Assembly (NCBI RefSeq): GCF_013373865.1
Contig: NC_050473.1
Coordinates: 22,451,252-22,515,251, forward strand
Direction of reading: 5' to 3'
DNA from: Monomorium pharaonis
Lineage: Eukaryota > Arthropoda > Insecta > Hymenoptera > Formicidae
DNA length: 64,000 nucleotides
The translations under genes and the position numbers were made by a program. The notes under the pieces were generated by a model. That model was given only the letters and a program-made list of their open reading frames with translations, did no database searches and had not been told where the DNA came from. Every line of letters begins with the position of its first letter. The stretch's first letter is position 1. Shown piece by piece: positions 10,940 through 21,691 of the stretch.

Positions 10940-11556
10940 CGTTTGAACGTTCAGCAGAAATCAGCCATCATGTTCACATTCCACTTGCTTTGATATCGAT
11001 TCTTCATCTCCTTGATGTTCTGATGAAATCTTTTTCCCTGTTCTTTACTATAATCATCTAGATTTACTGGGAAGTAGTCGATAATCCAAGAAATGCAACT
11101 TAAGATTCATTGCAACTTAGTTTTCTATAGTTCTCCATTATTTCCGCCATCCTTTCTCTGTAATCTTGACTTTTGTGGTTTCCTAGAAAATTTTCTATGA
11201 CACCTTTGAAACTCAGCCATGCTGCTCTTTCGTCTTCATTTATTTTGGTGACACAATTGTCGTCTCTCAACATTTTACGTATTTGAAGTTCATCGAAAAT
11301 TTCTCTCCGCAATTTTGCATCAAAGACGTTGGAAAATTTTTCTTGTAAATACTGATAACATTCACCCTTTTTATTTAGAGCTTTCACCCATTGTTTTATG
11401 AGTCCTAATTTAATATGAAGAGGTGAAAGAAGAACTTTTGAAAACTCAACTAACGTTATTTATGATGTTTTTAGACCCAGGTTGCAAAGACGTCCTTGTC
11501 GGCCATTTTTTTCTTATGCTATGGTTCGTTCAATCTCTACTACCTCATTCACATAG
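10940..11556 (-). pseudogene. Arthropod multicopy protein of unknown function (copy 2)
   Basis: This is a second minus-strand copy of the family at 8771-10650. It begins at the edge of the LTR (11556) inside the LCEW motif. It continues through a broken stretch to the frame at 11387-11100 (GECYQYLQEKFSNVFDAKL, then LRDDNCVTKIN and AAWLSFKGV, with NFLGNHK). It ends around 10950 with KEQGKRFHQNIKEM, a highly conserved part of the family. The N-terminal half is missing because the plus-strand LTR element starts at 11557, evidently inserted here with later loss of the far side. At least one stop after SCNES and several frame changes make it a pseudogene. Confidence 0.6.
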
Positions 11557-12173
11557 TGTTATGAGTGACACACTCATACCGATAAGAAAGGTGTTAGTAG
11601 CACCAATGACGTAAGTCAGTCAGCTGCAGTAGTCAGCATCGAATGCATAGCGCGAGGTTCCGCGCAATCCGCTCGACAATTAGCGCAATGCTTCTTAGAC
11701 AGCACTTGCTGTCTAAGCAAGATTTTGGAACACTGACCGACTTACGACCTCACGCAATCATCTCCTTCTCTCGATCCGACTACCAAATTAACGGATATAT
11801 GAACCGCAAAAAGAAAGTGAGGGACGGGTCAACCAGAAGCTGTCAAGAGACGGGTCAACCAGAAGTCGTCAAGAGATGGGCCAATCCGAAGCGGTCAAAC
11901 TGACATAACACCCGACACTCTGCTTTGCGGGGTCGTGTATCGCCGACACAAAACATTGTATTATATACAACTACGACACTCTGCCTTGCGGGGTCGTGGA
12001 CAGTGAACTCATAGACGCGACACTCTGGCTTGCGGGGTCGCGATCTAACCGCACACTGTAAACAGACATTACAATAAAGTGTTCAAAACGAAGAACGGTG
12101 TGAGTGACTAAAAACTTTCCTCGCGAGATCGCGGGCAGCGATCCCCAACGTACTCCCAACGAGGGGTACAACA
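11557..12173 (+). mobile_element. 5' LTR of a Gypsy-type retrotransposon
   Basis: Starts TGTTATGAGTGACACACTCAT and ends GAGGGGTACAACA (TG...CA). It contains three copies of a GACACTCTGSCTTGCGGGGTCG-like motif spaced 50-60 bases apart, and AATAAA near 12072. The boundaries are fixed by the independent, oppositely oriented solo LTR at 40409-40969, which has the same ends. A candidate primer-binding site, TGGTGACAACCGTGGGA, follows at 12175. Confidence 0.88.
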
Positions 12174-12174
12174 G

Positions 12175-14075
12175 TGGTGACAACCGTGGGATTTACACTA
12201 CCAAAAGAAGATCCAAGAGGAGCCGAGCGTCACCGAACAATCAGCTGTACAGGCCAGAAAGCCAGTCACGTCGGAGCATACACAACGCGTCAGCGATAAC
12301 AGTGAAACTCGAGACGACGCCGAGACCTACCGCGACGAGGTTCAGCTGATCGCCGCACCATGCAGCTTATCGTCATACTTATGTAAGTCCGACACACATT
12401 AAATTGTAACATGGAACCAGCGTAGGACGATACAAAATTGTAATGCGAATAGAACAAAATATCGGTTGACCCCCGGTAACTGCGATTACCGTAAAAGAAA
12501 TAACTAGGATAGCTACCGTAATTCAAAAGGCATACGAATGCAAACGTACTAGCGCAACGCGACATACGCGATAAATAAGCCGTAACGCGAACTCAGCACG
12601 CATGCTTATAACCGAACGTCCATGTTCACCGAGCAAAACATTAATACAGCATTTAACGTAGTTCAAGACGCGTTAACAGCAATATTGGATAACGCGATTC
12701 GAATTTTGGATAGTCGAGCGAACTCTCCGAATATAACAATCGAACGCGTGTTCCCAATACAGGGACCAGAGTCTTTAGTATAATAAATAACGACAACATG
12801 GACACACGTTCACCAACACAGCGGGATAGACGTAGCGCGACCGTCGACACGCTTCCCGCCAAATGCGTCACCCCGCGTAATTCGGGAAAAACCCGAAGAA
12901 GAATCACAAGAGGTTCGGGACTCACACGAGCAAAATGGAAATACACCGGCAGCGCCACAAATAAATAGGCGATTGATACACCCCATGAAGAACATGCTCC
13001 ATGAGCTATTATTTGAAATTCGCGAACTTCGTTCTCAACTTGGAAATCGAAACAAACTCCACTCTCTGCCAAGGAAAATGGCCAGGAATACGCGACGCCT
13101 TACTAGCCACGCGCTAGATATTTCACATGCGCAATTGCTTAGAGATTTATGGCACCAGCGCGGATCTCACATCCAATATTTAAGCTTAAAAGAAGCATGG
13201 AATATAATCCCCGAGATTAATAAGACTTCGAGGGATCGGGCAACTCAACATTATGAAACAATCGCAAAAGCGAGCGTAGAAGGAAAGGTCAAGGGACCTA
13301 ATGCACGAACCAATGCACACAGAAAAGAGGCCCACACTGAATCTTAGCAGAATAATCATAAACAGACTCTCCAATGTGAAAAGTGCGGGAAAACTGGCCA
13401 CGATGAACGAGAATGTCGCAACAGTCGACATGTCAATCAGTTTAAATTACCGAAACCGAAAGGACGCTCTTGCATAAATACACTAAATGCATATTGCGAT
13501 TACTGCAAAAAATCCGGACACGCCCGGAACAAATGCTGGAAATTACACGGGCACCCTAAAAAGGAAGGTGACCCAAAGGAAGAGCCAAAAACTATAAAAA
13601 GGCTAAAAATAGCAAAAATAAGAATAAAGAAATTAAAATGACAAGATGCTCGGAATTAGCGAGCAGCGACAACGACGAGAGCTCGAGCAATGTCTCAAGT
13701 TCGACGCGCACAGCCGCAGCGTATCAGATTACGCACGTAAAGCGTATGGACAGTGACACAGACTTGGACATGCTAGCACTGCCCGTATGCGAAGGCGAAC
13801 GAAGAAGAATCAAATTTATCATCAATGCCGGCGCAACCATTTCTTTCATAAAACTAGAAACATTAAAAGATGACGCCATTATTCATAAAGTAAAAATCGA
13901 AATTACCGGCCTTACCGGACACTCAATTACAACTATAGGAAAAACTCGTATACGTATTCCGATTCGAGAAGGAAAAATTAGCCACTCGGTATATGTAATT
14001 CATAATGTTCCTGTGAAATACGACGGAATATTGGGCGCCGAATTTTTACACAAACATAAATTTAAATGTGATTAA
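12175..14075 (+). pseudogene. Gag and aspartic protease of the Gypsy-type element
   Basis: After the LTR, a gag-like region starts near 12622 (MFTEQNINTAF) with two stops near 12780 and continues as an open frame at 12973-13347. A downstream frame carries two CCHC zinc knuckles (CEKCGKTGHDEREC at about 13375 and CDYCKKSGHARNKC at about 13495). A separate frame, 13638-14075, encodes the protease: serine-rich linker, ITHV, then FIINAGATISFI, where the catalytic Asp of the usual D-S/T-G-A is Asn here. GLTGHSITTIG and the ILGAEFL turn follow. Reverse transcriptase, RNase H, integrase and the 3' LTR are absent. The element is truncated at about 14080 and cannot move by itself. Confidence 0.8.
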
Positions 14076-14268
14076 AGAACGTGTGGACGGGAGGGGGCGC
14101 TCCGCCCCTCTCCCTGCACCCCCTCCCCGTATTTTTTCCTAACCTAACTCAAACATTTTTAATTCGCTATTTGGCCACAATTTTAAATCTAAAGTCGCAA
14201 ACCCTTGTAGTAAAGTATAGGCGTGGACGTTGTTTCGCTCTGTAAGCAGGGGGAGATAGACCTTGCTA

Positions 14269-14639
14269 CCCAGATAGCCAAGCGAGATTAAGCATATCGG
14301 GCAAATTAATGCACTACATGTATGTTGTGAACTTGCCCACAATTTGCTGTCATTGTAATTTAACGTAGAACGAAGTTAACATCAGAAGAGCAAATAACCT
14401 TCATGAGTTTATAAAATTATAAGTGCATGCATTGAAGAATAATAAACTTGTCACATTGACAGCAATTGTGCATGCATGTTGACAACTTGCCGTCAGTTTG
14501 TTGAATTCTAATGTAGAATTTTACATGATGTCAGAACAAAAGACAGTTTGAGGAAACACCTTGGCTTTAGTTTGATAAAATTAATAGGGAATAAGTGACA
14601 GCAAAATAACAACACGTTGCCTTTACTTGACTATCTGGG
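14269..14639. mobile_element. MITE family A, 371 bp, TA target duplication
   Basis: Ends CCCAGATAGCCAAG and TTGACTATCTGGG are inverted repeats, flanked by TA on each side (14267-14268, 14640-14641). A second copy lies inverted at 37774-38222, and a fragment (CATATCGGGTAAATTAATG) lies at 60955-60975. No coding sequence. TA duplication and these ends fit a Tc1/mariner-like MITE. Confidence 0.82.
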
Positions 14640-14799
14640 TATTAGAAAAAGGAAGTGAATTTTCCACGCTATTTATTCACAGAAGCTCAAACTTGTCATA
14701 CCTATTGAATTTTCCCCGGGTAATGTGGTTATGCAAGCTTGCACGCTCTGGATTATACATTTGTAACCCAAACTTTTTTTACAAGGTGTTTTTTTGAGG

Positions 14800-15150
14800 T
14801 TAAGAAAAAATGAGCTAATTCAGCAATTCTGACCTTGAATTTGGATTCAGCGGGTTAAAATAAGTAAAAATATACTAGTCCACCGGATCAACATTATAAG
14901 AAATTGTTTTAAATTTAAGAAAAAATGAGCCAATTCAGCAATTCTGACCTTGAGTTTGGATTCAGCGGGTCAAAATACATAGGGATAGACTAGTCTGGTC
15001 CGCCAGACTAACATTAAAAAAGAATTTTTTTTAGGTTAGAAAATGTGAGCTAATTTTGCAATTTGGACTTTGGATTTGGCGAGTCAAAATACATAAGGAT
15101 TGACTAGTCTGGTCCGCCGGATTAGTATTAAACAAAAATTTTTTTTGAGG
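14800..15150. repeat. Threefold tandem repeat of about 115-120 bp
   Basis: Three successive copies of a unit with GAGCTAATTCAGCAATTCTG, a run ending in TTCAGCGGGT, and GACTAGTCTGGTCCGCC begin near 14805, 14925 and 15045. Just upstream, 14645-14860 is an inverted copy of 10650-10865, which lies in the 5' flank of the multicopy protein fragment. Confidence 0.7.
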
Positions 15151-15739
15151 CTCGTGATTTGTTAGAAAGTTATTAACAAAGAAAGTTTCATAAATACGAT
15201 GTACGGTAATTATTCAGTATAAGAGAGATAGTTCCGATGACCTTGACTATACATATGTTGCTAATATTATAAAGTCAATATTTATTACTCTCCTAAGTTA
15301 CTGTCAAAAAGTTTTAATTGACGTTTGTTTATTAAAAAATTAACGAAAAAATTGTCAATATTGTAATAATGTGAGGATATAGGGGAAGGGTCAAAGGCCT
15401 CACCCTTTGCATCTCGCTTACACGTTTTTTGCACCGTAGGGCAGCGAGGGACAGAACAGGGACCGTAACATTCAATGCAATTTTTCTTCTGTAAGAAAAA
15501 TAAATCATTTTACGAATACTGTATAAATACTTGTCCATAAAAGTGTTGTCCGATAAAACACTTAACAAAGTACAAAAAAGTACATATATTTTTAGAGAAC
15601 CTCATAAAATATTGTTTTTCCTAAAAGGCGACTTTTTCCCCATTTTGTCCCAGGAGCGGGGATCACTTAAAAGCAGTAATAACACATAATTAATAAACAA
15701 TTTATTGTTCAAATGGAATTGTTACATTAGTATACTTGT

Positions 15740-17440
15740 CGAAAATTATTGAAAAATCAAGTGAAACAGTTTTTGCAATAAATAGAAACACATAGAGCTG
15801 GCTATCTTTCTTACTTGACTCGGACCGGAGGTCGGCCTCGACCTCTTTTAGGAGTCTTTGGACTTTTGGTTGCAGGTCGGCCTCGGCCTCTTCTGGGATC
15901 TGATAAAAGCTCATTTGGAGCATTCTCTTTTTTTTTTGCCTGTTTCTGAGCAATTTCTTCGAGCAGCTGTGTTTTGTATGTGACGAAATGAGTACTGCAG
16001 TTTTTCCTCGTCTTTTACTGACACGTTGAGTACCTTGAGCAATTCGTCGAATAGGCATAATCTCCTGCAGCGTAATCGCTTCAAAGTACTGCTGTTGGAG
16101 TTGTCAGGTTGACTGCTACACCGTTCAGTAGTTGATGTCGACGGGATTGGTGTTTTACGAGCGTTTTCCAAGACAAGCTCGGACGCTGCTAATGCTTCGC
16201 TGGAAAGTTTAATGTCAGTTGTCAACGAAGGAGCAAAATGAACACGCTGGACACAATAAAAACGCTGGAATTCAATGGAAAAATTCCAGTTTTGAAACCA
16301 TTGATTGCGGTTGTCATAATTGTCGCTCTTGCATATGCTGCATCAAAGAGCGATGAGACGTGAGCCAATGTTACCACTTTTTCAGGATTCCCTCGAAGAA
16401 ACATGCGGATTTGGTCATCCAAAAACTTGTTCAGTGGTTTCATAAAAGCAATATCAAGCGGTTGTAACTTGTGGAAACAATGAGGCGGCAAACAGAACAA
16501 AATGACGCCGTTTTTCCGAGCTTTGTCGATAACATCGATGTTTTTTGTGTAAGTTGAATGTCCGTCGAGGATCAACAAAACAGGCCTCGGGAGTTGCTCC
16601 TGTAAAAGCGACGAAGTGCCTAAACCATTTGAGAAAAAGCTCTTTGATCATCCAACCTGATTCACTGCATTTTGAGAATGCAGCTGGCGGAAGCCCCATT
16701 TGGAATGATGGTTGCATTCTTTTTCTTGGAAAAATGAACATTGGCGGCGCGTAAGTACCGGTCACCGAAAAACAAATTTTCACCGTTACAGTTTCGCTTC
16801 TTTCTGACGATGTTACTACCCCAACTTGACGCCGACCTTTCATTGCAATGATTCGAGCGGGTCCCTTAGGATTTATAGAAATTCCGGTCTCGTCGCAGTT
16901 GAAAATTCTATTGGGAATGAAGCCGTATTTCTCATAAAAAGAACACAAAATGTCGAAAAATTGTTATACCGATACTCGTTTGAATCCTCATGAGCTGACG
17001 TAGCTTCGGGCGTGCGCAGACTCAGTTCCATATTGCGTTTCATAAAATTTTTCAGCTAGTCAATTCCAGCTTTATCGCCTTTTTTAAATGGATGTAGAAT
17101 GTTATTCCTTTTAGTTAGTTGATATGCAATTTTGCGGAATTTTTCATACGTCAGGCTTCCATTGAAATCAAAAATTGAACCAGTTCCTTCTCCTGTTCAA
17201 AGCTGAAAACTCTAGTAAAATGGCCCATTTTTTTCTCTACCTCGCACTCAAGATCGTTTCGCATTTTTTTACGTGTCGTTCAAAGTTGTTTGAGGAACGC
17301 CGAGCAGCAACAGCAGTTGGGGTATTGCTTACACCCGTAACGACACTTAAAACAGCGACCTGTCATCCTTACTCTAACTGCCTCGATGTTTTTTTTTTAT
17401 AATTCCGTACTATTCTGGAACACATACGTATGCGATTAGT
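15740..17440 (-). pseudogene. Pogo-type (Tc1/mariner superfamily, DDE_1) transposase pseudogene
   Basis: The minus strand starts near 17430 with VRNYKKKTSR, the usual start of these transposases, then a damaged pipsqueak-type helix-turn-helix ending in NNFERHVK. Around 17070-17000 comes FMKRNMELSLRTPEATS, the CENP-B/pogo signature, preceded by a TAG. The catalytic region follows: NCDETGISINPKGP (first Asp) in 16948-16600, then LILDGHSTYTKN (second Asp), PPHCFHKLQPLD and FMKPLNKF in 16578-16240. A Ser/Thr-rich and basic tail ends near 15740. The interruptions are the TAG near 17070 and frameshifts near 16570 and 16230. In life the protein would bind element ends and cut DNA in the nucleus. This copy cannot encode it intact. 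Confidence 0.88.
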
Positions 17441-17449
17441 TATTTTTTG

Positions 17450-18740
17450 CATTCTAAAAAGAAGCCCATAAATCTCCCCATTTTGCCCCTCCTCGTTCTG
17501 CCTCCGAATCATATTTACGAGTGACAATGTATTATGTAATGGCAAATTAATATTTTTAACGAACAAAAGCTTAATTTATTTTTTAAGGGGTTCACTTTCA
17601 CGAAATAAAACTTGTTTTTGTATTAAAAAAAGATTTTCAATACTTACTTGCATTAAATGATCCGGAAAAAGTTCGGCGAAGGCCCAAAAACAAGGTGCAT
17701 TTGTTACAAATTTGCATTGGAATGTAAGAAATTATTTAACCTGTTTAAAATTACATCGGGAACCTTTTTCCTCAAAATTCATGTCGCTCCTGTTAGATGT
17801 CGCTGCGTTGTTCGGAAAATATTCCTAACTCACCGTTTTGTCCACCGCTCCCCTATAGGTTTGCAACTTTTTACGTCAAACAACATTCACATTGTTTGTT
17901 TCCACATTGTTCTGCGCCACGGAGATAAAATATGTTATAAATATTAATGCGAGAATGTAAGAAGAGAAGCGAAGTCCTTGCCTCTGCATCTCGCCCATGT
18001 TTTTTTTGCACCACATGAGTTTTCGATTTTTTACGCAAAGTGAGTTCCACCCATATCCTTTCTGCTTACACAGCGAAACGATGTCCGCATTTGTGCCATA
18101 CCACATAGGTTTTTAACTTAATATTTGGTGCTTTAATAAATAAAACGAAAAATATCTTATTACTTTTTTTGTTAATAACTTCTTAATGAATCACGAGTGA
18201 TGGTTAAAATCTTTTAAAAATCATTCAGGAGGGTGATCTTGACAACATATCAAGGTCGAGGTCATCGGAGCTCCCTCCTCTAAATTGAATAATTTCCATA
18301 TTTTTTTCATTCTAATTATATCAATTTAATGCAGCTACTAAAAACAGACCAATGTTGAACATAGTGAGCTACAGCTACAGTTGAGTTTACGCAGATACTT
18401 CGAAGCATTTGTAATGTCAAGTCAACCTCAGTCTATTCGCTTCGTGCACATCTCTAAAATTGATTGTAGTAATATCCGTGGCGATTTTTGGAATTAACGG
18501 CTCCAGCAAATATATAGGAAGAATACAAATTTATAAACAAGAATATTGTTTTTTGAAATTAAAAGTAATAAAAATGTTGCAAAGTATGTGAAAAACATTA
18601 ATAAATATTTGTGTAAATACACCACAAACTGTCACATCATCGCCATAAAACTCGTCGCGGACTCGACTGTTAATCACGTAAGCGGGAAAGCGATGATAAA
18701 ACGCGCACTTCTCGGGTCTACACAACTTTTCTTATATATA
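17450..18740. other. Noncoding, repeat-derived DNA
   Basis: There is no supported gene. 17965-18120 resembles 15360-15490 in the opposite orientation (GCATCTCGC followed by a GCACC-containing stretch), so both ends of the pogo pseudogene are bordered by related sequence. 18170-18265 holds a TTGTTAATAACTTCTTAATG motif with a relative near 15150. Confidence 0.4.
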
Positions 18741-20039
18741 CACAGGCGCAAAAAGAAACGAGACAAAAATTTTGACCGATTTTTAGGCAATCTTCAAAGT
18801 AATGCAACTTTGCGAAAAATCATCCAAATTACACGTACTTTTTTTAAAATTAAAGGGCAAAGACTCTACTTTGAGAATCCCTAGGCGAAAATTTGATTTG
18901 TTAAGTGCGAACCTATTGTATCGCATGAAAACCAAACATGTTTCTTTAATTGAAAAAAGTAAAAGTTTGTTATCATTTTTCACAAATTTCTCGTTAAAAT
19001 CTGGCTAATATTAATCCAGATTCTTAAAGTTCATTCTTTTCTAAGCAAGTTAAAAAAAAAACATGTCGATACGATGTTTTTTGATTGCACACGAGTTTGA
19101 AATTTGCACTGTATTTTAGGGCATTTTAGCGAATAAATACGGTATTTTTTTATTATCATGAATTTTGAGTATCAATATGATATTGTACATTGATTTTATT
19201 TGTGTTTAACTCAATCATACCGTCGTCATCAAGGTGATTCAATGTGCACCACGTGGAGAATAACGGTCGGATTTCGTACTTCATGTGGCCCTTAAAAGGC
19301 TGATTTTTTTAAATAAAATTTGAACTTTTATTTTTTATGTATGAGTATGTGTATATGTATGTTTACGTGTATGTGTGGGTTTATGAATATAGAGGAATGT
19401 GATCTTCTGTTGACTTCAGTGAATTTGGTGCGTCAGCTATCCGTTATATTCAGATCAGTAAGTACAAATTTCTACTGATGAATTTCAGAGCCATATGATG
19501 TACAAAATTCGACCGTCATTCTCCACGTGATGCACATCAGGTCACTTTGATGACGGCGATATGATTGAGTTAAACACGAATAAAATCAATGTGCAATATC
19601 ATATTGATACTCAAAATTCATGATATTCAAAAAATACCGTATTTATTCGCTAAAATGCCCTAAAATACAGTACAAATTTCAAACTCGTGTGCAATCAACA
19701 AAAAACATCGAATCGACATGTATTTTTTTAAATTGCTTAGAAAAGAATGAACTTTAAGAATCTGGATTAATATTAGCCAGATTTTAACGAAAAACTTGTG
19801 AAAAATGATAACAAACTTTTACTTTTTTTAATTAAAAAAAACATGTTTGGTTTTCATGCGATACAAAAGTTTGCACTTAACAAATCAAACTTTCGCCTAG
19901 GGATTCTCAAAGTAGAGTCTTTGCCCTTTAATTTAAAAAAAAGTACGTGTAACTTGGACGATTTTTCGCAAAGTTGCATTACTTTGAAGATTGCCCAAAA
20001 ATCGGTCAAAATTTTTGTCTCGTTTTTTTTGCGCCAGTG
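18741..20039. mobile_element. Foldback (long inverted repeat) mariner-like element, 1.3 kb
   Basis: Left end CACAGGCGCAAAAAGAAACG and right end TTTTTTTTGCGCCAGTG form inverted repeats, with TA-rich flanks on both sides consistent with a TA duplication. The arms (about 18741-19285 and 19495-20039) pair nearly throughout, leaving a loop of roughly 210 bp. Short mirrored reading frames (for example 18802-19008 and 19798-20049) are the same sequence on opposite strands. No transposase is present. Confidence 0.85.
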
Positions 20040-20189
20040 TATATATTAACTCTGTAAAAAAGATCTTTAACACTAAAGTAACATCCAAACAAAATTACTT
20101 TTAAAAAAGTTAAAAAAAGTAATTTTGTTTGGATATCATACATTTTATAATGTTAAGCACATTTACAGATTTTTTAAATAGTTTATATA

Positions 20190-21165
20190 TACACTGAGCA
20201 ACAAAATTAACGTAACAAAAATTTTTACCAAAATTTCACTCAAATTTAAATAATTGTAACTTCGCAAAAACTTATCCTATTCGAAAGTTCTTTTTTTCAT
20301 TTTAAAGCTTGATGTCTCTACTTTAAAGAGCATTTGTCAGATTTTGATCCTCTCCTTTTCCCTTTTCGGCATCTCTTTAAGAATAAGAACGTGTTTTGTC
20401 TTCAAAAATTTTTATACTTTGACGCGCTCCATGGGGTGCAGTGAATTTTTCTCGCAAATTTTATAAAAATTATCGTAAAATATGAACTTTTCCCTACAAA
20501 TTGAAAAAAATCGAATTCTGTACGATTTTTTTTGCGAAATTATTACAATTTTAAGGAAAAATGGTTACTTTGACTTTTATCGCTTGTTACTCGTGAACAG
20601 ATCAACGTACAGCGCTCAGCAAAAAAGTATTGGAAAGCTGAAAGTTTGCACTTTCAAATGCTATTATTAATTTTTACATAGATTTATTTTTTCTAACAAC
20701 AAATCGCATTTTTAAAGATTACATAAAAAATTGCATATTTTACGGTTTTTATTTATTTCAATTATTGTCGTGAAAAAGGATCCAATCACGTCGCTAAAGC
20801 AAAGTTTTATAGTACGATTACTCCCCAATAATAAATACTAAAGTTCTTTGATCAATTACTGCTTGTAAACGTTCTTATATGTTTATGTACCTCTGAATAA
20901 TTTTCTGCGGAATTTTGTGCCAAATTTGCCTAAGCGCTTTTCCCAACTTATCAATTAATATTTGGAAGTGCAAATTTTCAATTTTCCATTGTTTTTTTGC
21001 GGAGCGCTATACGTTGATCTATTCACGAGTAATAAGCGATGAAAATTAAAATGACCATTTTTTCTTAAAATCTTAATAACTCCAAAAAGATCGTACAGAC
21101 TTTAATTTTTTTTTCAATTTGTAGGGAAAAGTTAATATTTTACGATAATTTTTATAAAAATTATC
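20190..21165. mobile_element. Second foldback mariner-like fragment
   Basis: Starts with a typical end, CACTGAGCAACAAAATTAACG, next to TATATA at about 20190. Arms 20462-20640 and 21000-21165 are inverted copies of each other (for example TTCCCTACAAATTGAAAAAA against TTTTTTTTCAATTTGTAGGG). The right terminal end was not found, so it is truncated or diverged. No coding sequence. Confidence 0.6.
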
Positions 21166-21169
21166 CACG

Positions 21170-21691
21170 TAAGAATGAAAGAGAAATAAGTTTTTATTGA
21201 AATCAAATAAAAATATAATGTGGATTGTTATTGTCAATTTTTGAATTAAATAATCATTTGTTATAATAATGTAGATCAATTTTTTTCATCTTCTTGACAG
21301 CTAACGCCGGTGTTGCTATGTTTTCAACAAGCTCGTTTTGTGTAAAAAGAATTCTGAAATTGACATTTTTTATTTATCAGTGTTTGGAAATCTCCAAATT
21401 ACCCATTCACCGTGCATATGTGGACGCAATTTATTTTAACGTGATATATCTTAACAATATTCGCCGATAAGAAAACAAAAAGTACAAAAAATGTTTTACC
21501 AACTCGTTCAACACGCTATATACTTGTATACATTTAATACGCAAGCATAGAGACTTATAGAGACTTAGGCTGCATTCTCTTTGAAGTTTACAGCGCTGTG
21601 AGTATTATTTTGTCTTTGTTGTCCATCAAATATTAAACAAGGACAAATGATGCTTACAAGCATCGTGAGCGCCAAAGAGAATGTAGTCTTA
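21170..21691. other. AT-rich DNA without a recognised feature
   Basis: A short minus-strand frame just left of the palindrome (21565-21690) ends in a hydrophobic stretch, but it has no recognisable domain and I do not call it. Confidence 0.3.

Noticed and set aside
12290..13072. Minus-strand frames opposite the gag region
   Set aside because: The plus strand carries LTR, gag knuckles and protease in the expected order; the minus frames have no motif.
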